This document shows positions 1-9,181 of a stretch of 64,000 bases of DNA, piece after piece. The stretch lies in assembly GCA_039189655.1 (NCBI GenBank), contig JBCCYN010000002.1, positions 1 through 64,000 on the forward strand. Direction: 5' to 3'. Position 1 is the first letter of the stretch; every line of letters begins with the position of its first letter. The notes below the pieces were generated by a model. That model was not told the DNA's origin. It did no database searches and saw only the letters and a list, made by a program, of their open reading frames with translations. This stretch comes from Acuticoccus sp039189655. GTDB taxonomy: Bacteria > Pseudomonadota > Alphaproteobacteria > Rhizobiales > Amorphaceae. The translations under genes were made by a program, and so were the position numbers.

Positions 1-1
1 C

Positions 2-259
2 TGGACTTCAGATGGCTTCCGCACCTCTTGGTCCAAGGTGCTGGCAAAGACATCGATCACGGGCCTGACGTTCAATGATCTTCGGGGCACTGCCGTCACG
101 CGCCTTGCCCTTGCGGGCTGCAACGAAGCGGAGATTGCCGCAATCACCCAACACAGTTTGGATGCGGTCGGGCAGCTCTTGGACGCGCACTATCTTGGCG
201 GGCGAGCGTCCCTTGCGAACCAAGCCATGCGCAAGTTGGCTGACCGCTACGACGCTTAG
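2..259 (+). CDS. Tyrosine recombinase (integrase), C-terminal fragment cut by the window edge
   Basis: The frame is open from base 2, so only the last 85 codons are seen. The segment FNDLRGTAVTRLA matches the HxLR box of tyrosine recombinases, with Asn in place of the usual His. ITQHS corresponds to the GH box, and DAHYLGG carries the presumed nucleophilic Tyr. Such enzymes cut and rejoin DNA at attachment sites. The gene reads towards the 3' end of tRNA-Thr 230 bp downstream, the classic placement of an integrase beside its tRNA target. This suggests an integrated element extending leftward out of the window. The N-terminal half cannot be judged, so whether the enzyme is intact is unknown. 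Confidence 0.8.
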   Translation, partial: WTSDGFRTSWSKVLAKTSITGLTFNDLRGTAVTRLALAGCNEAEIAAITQHSLDAVGQLLDAHYLGGRASLANQAMRKLADRYDA

Positions 260-419
260 CGAGATGTCCAAAAGCTAACAGGAGGGTGCGTCTCGGGCCG
301 AGTCGTAAGGCCAGGGTAGGGTGCAGCCAAGGGGTGATAAAGCGACACGCTGGCTCGCCGCCGTTGCGGCCTCCACACTGTTCAAGGACAGGTCTCCACC
401 GGAGAGAAACGAAGCCAAA

Positions 420-461
420 CTGTAAACTGAGCTGTAAACCAGTGATTTACAAATTTGTAAA
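420..461. repeat. TGTAAA repeats and 16-bp palindrome beside the tRNA attachment region
   Basis: CTGTAAAC occurs at 420-427 and 432-439, and TGTAAA again at 456-461. The stretch TTTACAAATTTGTAAA at 446-461 is a perfect palindrome. The cluster lies between the recombinase fragment and the 3' end of tRNA-Thr, where arm-type integrase or excisionase sites would be expected. That role is inference. Confidence 0.4.
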
Positions 462-487
462 ATCTTATGCTATACATTTGATATTAT

Positions 488-563
488 TGGTGCCGGCTAA
501 GGGACTCGAACCCCTGACCCCCTGATTACAAATCAGATGCTCTACCAACTGAGCTAAGCCGGC
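488..563 (-). tRNA. tRNA-Thr (anticodon TGT)
   Basis: Read on the minus strand, the sequence folds into a standard cloverleaf. The acceptor stem is GCCGGCT paired with AGCCGGC (491-497). The D arm is GCTC-AGTTGGTA-GAGC. The anticodon loop TTTGTAA gives anticodon TGT. The T arm contains GGTTCGAGTCC, and CCA is encoded (complement of 488-490). An encoded CCA at an integrase-flanked end is compatible with the end having been restored by an element's attachment site. Confidence 0.95.
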
Positions 564-721
564 ACATTCTTTCATTTGCAGGCCGCCCGCCGAAGGAGGC
601 TCAAGGGTGGCGGATCGGTAACACTCCGCGCTTATCGTGGAGGCTACTGCCTTCGTCAATGGGTCGAGAATTGATACGCAACCCACTGGGCCCTATCCTG
701 CCGGCAACGGTTGGAGGGATC

Positions 722-1084
722 ATGCGCATACTAGCTGTCGCGTTCACGCTTGTGGTTGGCACGATGGCATTGCTGATGTCTTCGTCGCAGGCTGCGGATC
801 TGAGGACGGGTGTTTACGAATGTGAGCCAACACAACCGCGCTACTATGGGCTTTATGAGCCTTGGTCACGGCGTGAAGAGAGCCCGCCGCGAAAGGGGGT
901 TTGGTACTACACCCATCCGCAACCACCTGCGGTGAATTTCCTTGTACCAATGCACGGCGGGCTTTGCCTTCGTCCGAAGCCCTGGACACCGGAATGGTTT
1001 GAGTATTGCAGCCGCCGCTGGCCAAGCTTTAACCCCGATACTGGTACAATTGAAACGCCCGATGGCGTTCGTATGTGTATTTGA
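722..1084 (+). CDS. Exported BA14K-like protein
   Basis: The protein is 120 aa and starts at ATG 722, with GGAGGG about 4-9 bases upstream; an in-frame ATG at 659 lacks a comparable site. Residues 1-24 form a signal peptide ending at SSSQA. The C-terminal part EYCSRRWPSFNPDTG followed by DGVRMC matches the BA14K family (YCxxRYRSYDPxTGTYxGxDGxRxxC), first known as Brucella immunoreactive lectin-like proteins. The two terminal Cys of that motif are present. The protein is presumably periplasmic or outer-envelope. It stands alone between tRNA-Thr and the IS debris. Confidence 0.75.
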   Translation: MRILAVAFTLVVGTMALLMSSSQAADLRTGVYECEPTQPRYYGLYEPWSRREESPPRKGVWYYTHPQPPAVNFLVPMHGGLCLRPKPWTPEWFEYCSRRWPSFNPDTGTIETPDGVRMCI

Positions 1085-1595
1085 ACATCCAGTGCCATAT
1101 TAAGAGCCATACTGAACGCTTTCATTGCAGTACTCGCACCGTGCCGAATGTTGATGCCGGGTGCAAAACCTTAGAGCGTCTTGCCCTTGCGGTGAAGCGA
1201 GCAAGGTAAGTTCTAGGGTCGCCGTTTTTATTGGAGAGTAGTCCCATCCGGCTTCTTTTGGATACTGGGCCGCCACCACGTTCTTCGCCCGGCTGTGCAC
1301 GTGCTGGACTGCGGTGGTGGTGATGGACATGTGTGGACACCCCCACGGGAGCAAGAGATTCTTTCGAAGAGTACTGTGCAGGGTCGGGCGCTGACATGTG
1401 TTCGGCCTCTGAAGCGCGGCCGGTTCCATGCCGCGGGCCCGTATGGGAGCGGCGGATCGAGGCCACTTCAACCTCGCGCGCTCGCGTTGGCGCTCATCCA
1501 TCATCTGGCTGTCCCGACCCCGTCCCACGACCGTTGCGCCATATCTCTCCGTTTGCCCTCTTCTCCCGTTACAGCCTCACAGACGCGGCAGCGCT
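1085..1595. other. Gene-poor stretch downstream of the IS110 remnant
   Basis: About 510 bp. Several overlapping frames stay open here on both strands, as expected for high-GC DNA, but none gives a recognisable protein or has a convincing ribosome site. It borders the 3' end of the minus-strand IS110 remnant and may hold further decayed mobile DNA. I see no RNA gene in it. Confidence 0.4.
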
Positions 1596-2368
1596 CTACG
1601 CCACCGCGGCTGGAGCTCGGTAGGTCCCGCCATGGGCCATCAATGCCCAGACGACGCCGGCCATCTTGTTCGCCAACGCCACTCTCACCACCATCGGTGG
1701 TTTATGGGCAATCATTCGTCCCAGCCACGATTCGGATGACACGCCTTTGCGGGCTCGCCAGTTCACAAAGGCACTTGCGCCGATGATGAGGAGCCTGCGC
1801 AGCGTGCGCTCGCCCATCTTCGTCGTGCGCCCCAGCCTCTCTTTGCCGCCGCTTGAGTGCTGGCGGGGTGTGAGCCCCCGACCAAAGTGGCGAAGTCGCG
1901 GCCACGCCCGAACGTCTCGGCTGGCGGGCTCAATGCAACGAGGGCCGCTGCGGTGATGGGACCGATCCCCGGGATTGTCCTGAGCCTCTTTGCCGTCGCG
2001 TTCTCCCTCACCTGGCGCCTGATCTCGCGATCGAGGACGCAGATGCGTTCCTCAAGGGCTCTGAGGCTCAGGGTCGACACCCCGAGTGCCGTTCGCCCCG
2101 CCTCCGGAAGGCCCGATGACGGATCGGCAACGAAGCTTTCGAGGCGTGCTGCGTGAAACAAGCCCCACGGTGCCACAAAACCGAACTCGGTGAGATGACC
2201 GCGCAGTGCATTGATCGCCTGGGGGCGTTGGCGGACGACGAGATCGCGGGGTCGAAAGGCGATGGCCACGGCGCAGCTTCACTCTTGACGGCGACGAAAC
2301 GCATCGTCGGCGTGGATCTGAAAGACTTTCTTAGAGAGATCGAGACCGATTATGGCGACTTCAGGCAT
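1596..2368 (-). pseudogene. IS110-family transposase remnant, internally deleted and frameshifted
   Basis: The start (complement of 2366-2368) begins MPEVAIIGLDLSKKVFQIH, the N-terminus of IS110/IS1111-type transposases. It then jumps almost directly to MRFVAVKSEA, so the intervening catalytic region is deleted. The frame shifts to MAIAFRPRDLVVRQR (from 2269), runs through the Transposase_20 box (TIPGIGPITAAALVA), and shifts again near 1817 to GERTLRRLLIIGASA. It ends at the TAG at 1596 with the typical ALANKMAGVVWALMAHGGTYR tail. With one large deletion and at least two frameshifts it cannot make an active enzyme. Confidence 0.85.
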
Positions 2369-2439
2369 GGCGCTTCCTCGCGAGTTTGCAAACGCCGCAG
2401 CTTGGCACAGCCGTGCCATCGGGGTCGTCCACCCCATCA

Positions 2440-2998
2440 AACTCCCGGCTCAAAAGACCGCGGCGGTGCGCAGGACCATAGAGGCGGATACCGCGAGATG
2501 GAGACCGCCTACCGGATCGCATTGAAGTCCCTGGCGCGCCGACATCTGGAACTTCACGACGAAATCGCCGACCTCGATGCGATGATCAAGGCCATCGTCG
2601 ACGAACTCGCACCGGACCTCGTGGCGCGCAACTCCATCGGTTACGGGTCGGCGGCGCAGCTCCTGATCACCGCCGGCGATAATCCCAAACGACTTCGATC
2701 GGAAGCCAGCTTCGCCGCCCTTTGCGGTGTCAGTCCGATCCCCGCCTCTTCAGGCAAGACCAATCGCCATCGCCTCAATCGCGGCGGCGATCGGGCCGCC
2801 AACAGCGCGCTTCACATCATTGCCATCGGCCGTCTCCGATGCGACGCGCGAACGCAACAATACGTGGCACGGCGCATTGCGGACGGCCGATCGAAACTCG
2901 AAGCCATTCGCTGCCTCAAACGCTTCATCGCCCGCGAGGTCTTCAACCTGATCCGCGATTGCTATCGGGCGATCAACCCGGCCCAAATCGCCGCTTGA
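2440..2998 (+). pseudogene. Second IS110-family transposase, C-terminal fragment
   Basis: The readable part, from about METAYRIALKSLARRHLELH to the TGA at 2996-2998, matches the C-terminal Transposase_20 half of another IS110 subgroup. It includes LLITAGDNPKRLRSEASF, CGVSPIPASSGKTNRHRLNR and IRCLKRFIAREVFNLI. The N-terminal RNase H-like catalytic half is missing. The frame remains open upstream but no longer resembles the family. It is in opposite orientation to, and a different subgroup from, the neighbouring minus-strand remnant, so two separate insertions collided here. Confidence 0.8.
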
Positions 2999-3017
2999 CA
3001 CACAGAAGGGCGTCCAG

Positions 3018-3330
3018 GGTAGCCAGTTCATATCCTGGGCCTGGACGAGCCGCCTCCAGCAGGCCGGGATCAAGATCTCGATGGACGGCAAAGGCCGCTT
3101 CCTCGACAACATCCTCATCGAGCGCCTATGGCGGTCATTGAAGTACGAGTGCGGTCTATCTCCACGCCTGGTCTGACGGTCGAGAAGCCCGTGCCGGCAT
3201 CGGGCAGTGGGTCACGTTATATAATCAGCGCCGACCGCATGCGGCCCTCGGCGGGCGGACGCCATATGCTGTATTCCACGCTACCATCCACCAGCAGCAA
3301 CCCCACCAGCAGATCCCGGGAGTAGCTTAG
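3018..3330 (+). pseudogene. IS3-family transposase (orfB) C-terminal fragment with a frameshift
   Basis: The segment reads SQFISWAWTSRLQQAGIKIS, then MDGKGRFLDNILIERLWRSL and KYEC. This is the integrase-core end of IS3-family OrfB, with the last catalytic Glu in IERLW. An extra G near 3153 breaks the frame, and the family sequence resumes as YLHAWSDGREARAGIGQW and YNQRRPHAALGGRTPYA to a TAG at 3328-3330. The first two thirds of the transposase are absent. It lies 62 bp from the end of clpV, so the type VI block abuts mobile DNA. Confidence 0.85.
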
Positions 3331-3392
3331 AAACGACCGCCAACTGTCCAAACGATGGGGAGCACCTCACTCCACTCAGGTCGGGTACCGAG

Positions 3393-6200
3393 CTAGCTTT
3401 TCGGAGGATCGGGTGGCGCAGGCTCCGTGTCCGCGGACACTTGATCATCCGCTGAGCCATCGACGCCGGCATCCTCACCTGAGCCCTCGGCCTTCTCGGC
3501 GTCCACTTGTCCGTCGGTCCCCGGCGGCGGGGGGGCGGTGGCGTCGATAGCCGGTTCTGGAGGCGGTTCGGGGAGCGGTTCGTCGTTGAAGGCATAGTGG
3601 ATCTTTGCGCCATGGGCAGTGACCCTGATGCGTTCGACGACCTCCTCGTTCAGCGAACGCTGCAAAAATTCCCGGCTGATGGTGGGTAGGATCGAGTTGG
3701 TGATAATCCGATCGATCATACGCCCGCCTGCGCTCGGATCGCTGCAGCGTTCCACGACGTGGTGCACAAGCGCTTCGTCGTACTCGAAGGCTGCGCCTTG
3801 GTTGGCCTTCACGGTGCGAATGACCCGGCCGAGGTGAAGGCGAACGATCCCCGCCATCACGTCGTCCGAAAGCGGGAAATAGGGAATCACCACCATCCGG
3901 CCCAATAGCGCCGGCGGAAACACTTTTACCAGTTCTTCCTGGAGCTGGCCGACCAGTTCGTCTGGGTTGTCCCGATAGAACGGGTCACGCGACAGGCTGT
4001 TGATGAGGTCGGTGCCCACGTTAGAAGTGAGAATGATGAGGGTGTTCTTGAAATCGATCACCCGGCCGGTGCCATCTTCCATGACGCCTTTGTCAAAGAC
4101 CTGGAAGAAAACTTCGTGGACGTCGGGGTGCGCCTTTTCCACTTCGTCGAGAAGCACCACAGAAAACGGCTTGCGGCGCACGGCTTCGGTCAGACGGCCC
4201 CCTTCGCCGTAGCCCACATAGCCCGGCGGGGCCCCTTTGAGGGCCGAAACCGTGTGCGCCTCCTGGAATTCGGACATGTTGATCGTGATGACATTCTGCT
4301 CGCCGCCATAAAGCTGCTCGGCAATGGCAAGCGCGGTCTCGGTTTTGCCGACGCCGGAGGGGCCGCAAAGCATGAAAACCCCGATGGGCTTGTTGGGATT
4401 ATCGAGCTTGGCGCGGCTGGTTTCCACGCGTTTTGCAATGGCTTTGAGGCCGTGGGATTGGCCAATCACGCGCTCTGCCAAATGGTCGGAGAGGGAGAGC
4501 ACCATCTCCACTTCGCTCTGGACCATGCGGCCGACCGGAATACCGGTCCAGTCCGACACCACCGACGCCACCGCCTCGGCGTCCACGTGGGCGCGGATTT
4601 GACGGCGATCCGGATCGATCTCGTTCAGCGCCTTGAGGGCATCACCCAGGGCAGGCTTGTTGCCATCGTCACCGGCGGCTTCGCGCAGCTCCAACACTTT
4701 GCCCACCAGCTCTTGTTCGGACGACCAGTCCTCGAGAAGTGCATCGCGTTTGGCGGTGAGGGATGCAATCTCATCGGCCAACTCTTCTCGGCGCTGAATA
4801 CTCTCGATGCCAAGAGTTTCGTCATTGGAAAGTGCTTTTTCTTCCCGTTCTGCGCCGGCAAGGGCAGCTTCGACGTCTGCAAGGGCGGCCGGGCGTGTTG
4901 CCTGGCTGATGGCGACCCGTGCGCAGGCCGTGTCGAGGAGGCTGACTGCCTTGTCCGGAAGTTGGCGGGCAGGAATGTAGCGCTTGGAAAGATGGACCGC
5001 CGAGACAATCCCCTCATCGGCAATTCGGACACCGTGGTGCTTTTCCATGGGCGCCACCAGACCGCGCAGCATGTCCGCGCATCGAGCCTCGTCCGGCTCA
5101 TCGACGTTGACCGGCTGAAAGCGTCTGGTGAGCGCGGGGTCCTTTTCGAAGTATTGGCGGTATTCGCTCCATGTGGTGGCGGCGATGGTCCGCAGTGTTC
5201 CGCGCGCAAGGGCAGGCTTCAGGAGATTGGCAGCATCGCCGGTGCCTGCTTGCCCGCCGGCGCCGATCAACGTGTGAGCCTCATCGATGAAAAGGATGAT
5301 GGGTGTCTCGGACGCTTGAACTTCGTCGATGAGGGTGCGCAGCCGCTGTTCGAACTCGCCCTTCATGGAAGCACCGGCCTGGAGAAGCCCCAGATCAAGG
5401 GCAAGGACCCGCACGCCCTTAAGCGCTTCGGGGACGTTCCCGGCCACCACCTGTTGGGCAAACCCCTCCACCACAGCGGTTTTGCCAACGCCCGCCTCAC
5501 CGGTGAGGATCGGATTGTTTTGGCGGCGCCGCATCAAGACGTCCACGATTTGGCGAATTTCGAGATCGCGTCCGACGATCGGGTCGAGCTTGCCCGATTG
5601 CGCCTCGGCCGAAAGGTCCTGGGTGAACCGATCGATGGTGCCGGAGCCCCGCCGTTCTTCGCCCGCTTGGGCAGCCGGCGCATCGCTTGCAAGGCTCGAC
5701 CCATCGATGGGGCCCAACGTTTCTTCGGCGGACTGGCGCCACAGCGACCTGTGCTCGCGTACCACATCGTCGGAAGAAAGGTTGGCGAGAAGCGGCGACA
5801 GGTTGGTGATGATCCGGCCGGCCGACCGCGAGCGCAAGGCACCCACAAGAATATGGCCGCTGCGAACCTGGGTTTCACCAAACATCAACGTGCCCAAGTA
5901 CCAAGCCTCGCGAAATGCCTCAAAAATCGATTCTGCGAAGGCCGGATTGGCGGCGCGTTGGCGTGGGTAGCGCGAAATCGCCTCTTGGATGTCTCGCATC
6001 ACCCTGCCGCGGTCTACCTTGAGGCCATCAAGGGTCAGGGCGACATCGCACTCGTCGTTTTGCACGAAATGGAACAGCCAGTGGGCCAGCTCTACCGCTG
6101 CATTACCGTCGGAGCGGGCTTGGCGGCGCGCCCGGATGAGCATCTCGTAGCAAACGCGATTTAGCTTTCCGAGAATGACTTCATTGGTAACGTCGAGCAT
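3393..6200 (-). CDS. clpV: Type VI secretion ATPase ClpV (TssH)
   Basis: 935 aa. This cytoplasmic AAA+ disaggregase pulls apart contracted TssB/TssC sheaths so that subunits can be reused. A Clp-N type domain (about 1-150) is followed by AAA domain 1 (Walker A GEAGVGKT near 234, Walker B ILFIDEAH near 302), a middle coiled region (about 440-530), and AAA domain 2 (Walker A GPSGVGKT near 613, Walker B VVLLDEVEKAH near 681, pore loop PPGYVGYGEGG). ClpV rather than ClpB is supported by the T6SS context. Unusual is a C-terminal tail of about 60 residues, rich in Pro and Asp/Glu and lying past the usual end. It is the last gene of the operon, 22 bp after tssG. Confidence 0.93.
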   Translation of the reverse strand: MLDVTNEVILGKLNRVCYEMLIRARRQARSDGNAAVELAHWLFHFVQNDECDVALTLDGLKVDRGRVMRDIQEAISRYPRQRAANPAFAESIFEAFREAWYLGTLMFGETQVRSGHILVGALRSRSAGRIITNLSPLLANLSSDDVVREHRSLWRQSAEETLGPIDGSSLASDAPAAQAGEERRGSGTIDRFTQDLSAEAQSGKLDPIVGRDLEIRQIVDVLMRRRQNNPILTGEAGVGKTAVVEGFAQQVVAGNVPEALKGVRVLALDLGLLQAGASMKGEFEQRLRTLIDEVQASETPIILFIDEAHTLIGAGGQAGTGDAANLLKPALARGTLRTIAATTWSEYRQYFEKDPALTRRFQPVNVDEPDEARCADMLRGLVAPMEKHHGVRIADEGIVSAVHLSKRYIPARQLPDKAVSLLDTACARVAISQATRPAALADVEAALAGAEREEKALSNDETLGIESIQRREELADEIASLTAKRDALLEDWSSEQELVGKVLELREAAGDDGNKPALGDALKALNEIDPDRRQIRAHVDAEAVASVVSDWTGIPVGRMVQSEVEMVLSLSDHLAERVIGQSHGLKAIAKRVETSRAKLDNPNKPIGVFMLCGPSGVGKTETALAIAEQLYGGEQNVITINMSEFQEAHTVSALKGAPPGYVGYGEGGRLTEAVRRKPFSVVLLDEVEKAHPDVHEVFFQVFDKGVMEDGTGRVIDFKNTLIILTSNVGTDLINSLSRDPFYRDNPDELVGQLQEELVKVFPPALLGRMVVIPYFPLSDDVMAGIVRLHLGRVIRTVKANQGAAFEYDEALVHHVVERCSDPSAGGRMIDRIITNSILPTISREFLQRSLNEEVVERIRVTAHGAKIHYAFNDEPLPEPPPEPAIDATAPPPPGTDGQVDAEKAEGSGEDAGVDGSADDQVSADTEPAPPDPPKS

Positions 6201-6222
6201 GGTCGAAATCTCCGGTTAGAAA

Positions 6223-7227
6223 TCACTGCCGCCGCAGTTGATGCGGCGTCGGAGGCCGGAAGCGCGCATCGGTGAGCACGGTCTTCGTTTGACCTTCGTA
6301 TTGCGGATTCATCCATCCCGTCCACCCAAGCTGTCCTGCTGAGCCGAGGGCCGCTGCGGGCGCCACTTCTGTGGGAAGAGCAAGTTCGATGTCCCAGTCC
6401 AGCTCTTCGCCCAAGTAAAACTCGATGGCGTCCGCAAGTCGCGTCGAATTCGGTCCGGCGGGAAGGAAGGACTGGTACTCTTCAAGGCTGGCAACGGTGA
6501 CGCGAATGCGGACCTTTTCATCGAAGGCAAGGACGGCACTCCCCACCATAAGATCAACGCCCAAACCGCTGTTTTTTGAGCCCAGCTGCGATTGGTCCTC
6601 CGCCGCGAGGGGAAGTTCCACAGGCACGAATTCTTGGACCGCCACGTCCACATCGAATAGGCCGGCCAAAAACGAGCGCAGCCGCGAAGCCGACTTCACC
6701 CGCGCCGACAAGATCCCCGCATAGCCAGCCTTGGCAAGGGTCGAGACACCATTGGTGTGTTCACCGGCGTCAATTCCCAGGCCGACCACGCTGCCCACGT
6801 AGTCGAGAAAGCGGTCGGAATTGGGCCGATCGTGGTGGGTGATGGGCCGGGCATTGGCCCAGGCGCGGAAGAAAAGCTGGATGAAGCGGTTGTTAAATAC
6901 GTCCAGGAAACGGGGAAATGCGTCGTCTTCGGCAACCTGCCAAAAATAGGCTTCCTCCGTCAGCGACATGGGGAGCGCTCCCATGGGACCGAGAAGGCCG
7001 AGGAACTGCACAGTGACTTCCGCCCGTCCCGCCTCGTTTTCGCGGGCACCGACGACGTTTGAGGCCGGGAACGCCATGAACGGGTTCTGCGACAATGTTG
7101 CAAGGTCGCCCGAACGCCGGGCGCTGTCGCTAATCCTGGGGCGATCTGCTCGTTCGCGCTCCAGCCATCGCAGCAGACTGAACAGATCATAGCGCCAAGG
7201 CTCATCCGGCTCGAGGGGGCGCTTCAC
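6223..7227 (-). CDS. tssG: Type VI secretion baseplate subunit TssG
   Basis: 334 aa, usual length for the TssG/ImpH/VasB family. It builds the baseplate wedge together with TssE and TssF. Family features include the N-terminal YDLFSLLRWLER segment, the SQNPFMAFPASNV stretch, GPMGALPMSLTE, and FFRAWANARPITHHD. The start ATG overlaps the tssF stop by 4 bp (ATGA), so translation is probably coupled. No frameshift is seen. Confidence 0.92.
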   Translation of the reverse strand: MKRPLEPDEPWRYDLFSLLRWLERERADRPRISDSARRSGDLATLSQNPFMAFPASNVVGARENEAGRAEVTVQFLGLLGPMGALPMSLTEEAYFWQVAEDDAFPRFLDVFNNRFIQLFFRAWANARPITHHDRPNSDRFLDYVGSVVGLGIDAGEHTNGVSTLAKAGYAGILSARVKSASRLRSFLAGLFDVDVAVQEFVPVELPLAAEDQSQLGSKNSGLGVDLMVGSAVLAFDEKVRIRVTVASLEEYQSFLPAGPNSTRLADAIEFYLGEELDWDIELALPTEVAPAAALGSAGQLGWTGWMNPQYEGQTKTVLTDARFRPPTPHQLRRQ

Positions 7228-9179
7228 AGGGAGGGCCTTTCGCCGAACACGGGCGGCCAGCGCTCGATTTCGCCGCGCTCCAGCGAACGCAGCACTGTCT
7301 GGGTGAAGCGGTTGATGGAGACGTACTCGGCAAAAAAACTATTGAGAACCGCACCCAGCAGGTAGGCGCCGCTCCCTTCAAACGCTGCCTCCTCGACGGT
7401 GACAGTAACCTCTAGGCCGCGCGCTGCACCAAAGCCTACGCTGGATCGCAGCCGGCGAACGATAGGCTTGCAAGAAACCATGCGGATTGCCGCAATACGC
7501 CGTCTGGCGGCGGCGTCGCCGGGGTCGCAAAACAGGGTCAAAAGGCCCCGTAAATTCACAGCACCCGTTTCCGGATCATCGTCCGACAGTCCCAGCTGGT
7601 TCAGGCTCATGAAATTGATGAGCCGCCAAGCAACGCTGCCGGTGTGCAAGACATCGTCACCGCTTTCCCGGTAGGCCACCACCGGGGGACGCGGCGGCGT
7701 CGGGCCCGAGACGCAGCGGATCTCAAGTTCGGTGTTGACGATAAGTTGGAAGTCGACGCCGCCCTCGCCAACGGGGAGGTGTTCGGTAAGGTGGCGGTTG
7801 GAGCAAAGACCCTTCACGCTAAGCTGTGCAATGGCCGAGCCGTAGCCTGCCCCCGGTGGTTCCGTCACCGACATGAACAACTCGGTTCCCGCGTACGACG
7901 AGGCTCGCCCCCGGCGCTCCTCCTGGGATGAACGTTTTCGCGGCAGTCGGCGCAGCATGTAGTAAATGCCGCTTTCGCCATCGCTCTTACGTCCTGCCGC
8001 CGAGTAAAGCGGCCGCACGGGTGCCTTCGTTTCTCCGCCGACAAAGTGAGCGTCCACTTGGGTGATGCGGAAGGGCTCAAAGTCCAAAGGGTGCCCGCGG
8101 TCCGGGATGACGTGATACTCGTGCCGGTTGTCTGCCAGCGAGACGCGGTCCATGGATTTATGAAAAAGGTTGACGGCAGGCGCTGTGTAGAGGTGGAAAA
8201 TCTCCGGCGAGACGATTTGTGGAAGGCGCACGTTCGGCTCACGAAAGGCGAGTACCAGGTCAAAGGCGTTGGTTTTGACGTGGGCAAGCGCCTTTTGTAG
8301 TCCACTCACCTTGAAGCCGAGGAACTTTTGGCCGAACCAGAAATACTCCCTCAGCCAGCTAAAACCCCGGAAAACTCGCGTGTCCTCCGGGATGAGAAAG
8401 TCCTCGGGGTTGAAGCCGACCGGCGTGAGAGAACCGGGGGGAAGCGCCACGGACACCGGGTCGCCATTGCGGTCCTCGAAACGCACATAGGCGCCGGCAA
8501 GCTTTGAAAACAGTTGTTCATAGACCAGGGCGGCATCGGCTTCCGGGCCAGTGATGAAGAAGTCGAGGTCGTCGGCAGTGCAGCCGCTGACCCAAAGGTC
8601 TGGCTGGCTGGCGTCCTCGGGTTCGTCGCGCCGGGCGGCGGCAGTGCGGTGAAGAAGCTTGAACGCAATTCCGCAAGGTGTGCGGCCCGCCGGCGCAACG
8701 CCGAGCGCGTTGATGGCTGCCTGGGAGGGCAAGTAGGTCGCCTGGGTCAACTCAAATGGCCACAGTGTCACCGGCGCGCGAAGCTGGAAGCGGCATGCAA
8801 CCCGGCGCTCGCGCTCCACGTAGGTGGCATCGATCAGGGAGCCGCGGTCGACCTTTTGCCCGTCCTTGAGGGCTGGATCACCATAGGGCGGGGTGAACTC
8901 GCAAAGCAGTGCTGCGGGGGTTGGCGCAAGATAATCCGGTAGAAGTTGTTCGAAATAGTTACTCGTAAACTCATGAAATTCGTGTTTTAACTTAAGTTGT
9001 ACGCGAGCCGCAAGAAAAGCTGCCCCTTCCAGTAGTCCTGCGACCAACGGATCCTGCGTGTCTCGGGTGAGGCCACCGAGCCGTTCGGCAATCCCCGGAA
9101 ATTCCTTGGCGAATTCTTCGGCGTGATCCTTAAGATAGCGCAGTTCTTGATTGTAAAGAGCGAGAAACTCGCGATCCAT
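7224..9179 (-). CDS. tssF: Type VI secretion baseplate subunit TssF
   Basis: 651 aa, in the usual range for TssF/ImpG/VasA, a wedge protein of the contractile-tail baseplate. It opens with the hallmark MDREFLALYNQELRYLKDHA, followed by ERLGGLTRDTQDPLVAGLLE. Later family segments include FSWLREYFWFGQKFLGF and the C-terminal FFAEYVSINRFTQTVL. The gene starts 2 bp after tssE and overlaps tssG, so the three baseplate genes form one translational unit. Confidence 0.93.
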   Translation of the reverse strand: MDREFLALYNQELRYLKDHAEEFAKEFPGIAERLGGLTRDTQDPLVAGLLEGAAFLAARVQLKLKHEFHEFTSNYFEQLLPDYLAPTPAALLCEFTPPYGDPALKDGQKVDRGSLIDATYVERERRVACRFQLRAPVTLWPFELTQATYLPSQAAINALGVAPAGRTPCGIAFKLLHRTAAARRDEPEDASQPDLWVSGCTADDLDFFITGPEADAALVYEQLFSKLAGAYVRFEDRNGDPVSVALPPGSLTPVGFNPEDFLIPEDTRVFRGFSWLREYFWFGQKFLGFKVSGLQKALAHVKTNAFDLVLAFREPNVRLPQIVSPEIFHLYTAPAVNLFHKSMDRVSLADNRHEYHVIPDRGHPLDFEPFRITQVDAHFVGGETKAPVRPLYSAAGRKSDGESGIYYMLRRLPRKRSSQEERRGRASSYAGTELFMSVTEPPGAGYGSAIAQLSVKGLCSNRHLTEHLPVGEGGVDFQLIVNTELEIRCVSGPTPPRPPVVAYRESGDDVLHTGSVAWRLINFMSLNQLGLSDDDPETGAVNLRGLLTLFCDPGDAAARRRIAAIRMVSCKPIVRRLRSSVGFGAARGLEVTVTVEEAAFEGSGAYLLGAVLNSFFAEYVSINRFTQTVLRSLERGEIERWPPVFGERPSL

Positions 9180-9181
9180 CG

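Noticed and set aside
286..525. A 79-codon frame running into tRNA-Thr
   Set aside because: It ends inside the tRNA gene and has no ribosome site or similarity.
4116..6164. A 682-codon open frame on the plus strand across clpV
   Set aside because: It is antisense to the well-supported clpV gene and its translation (His-, Gly- and Val-rich) matches no family. Long antisense frames are normal in high-GC DNA.
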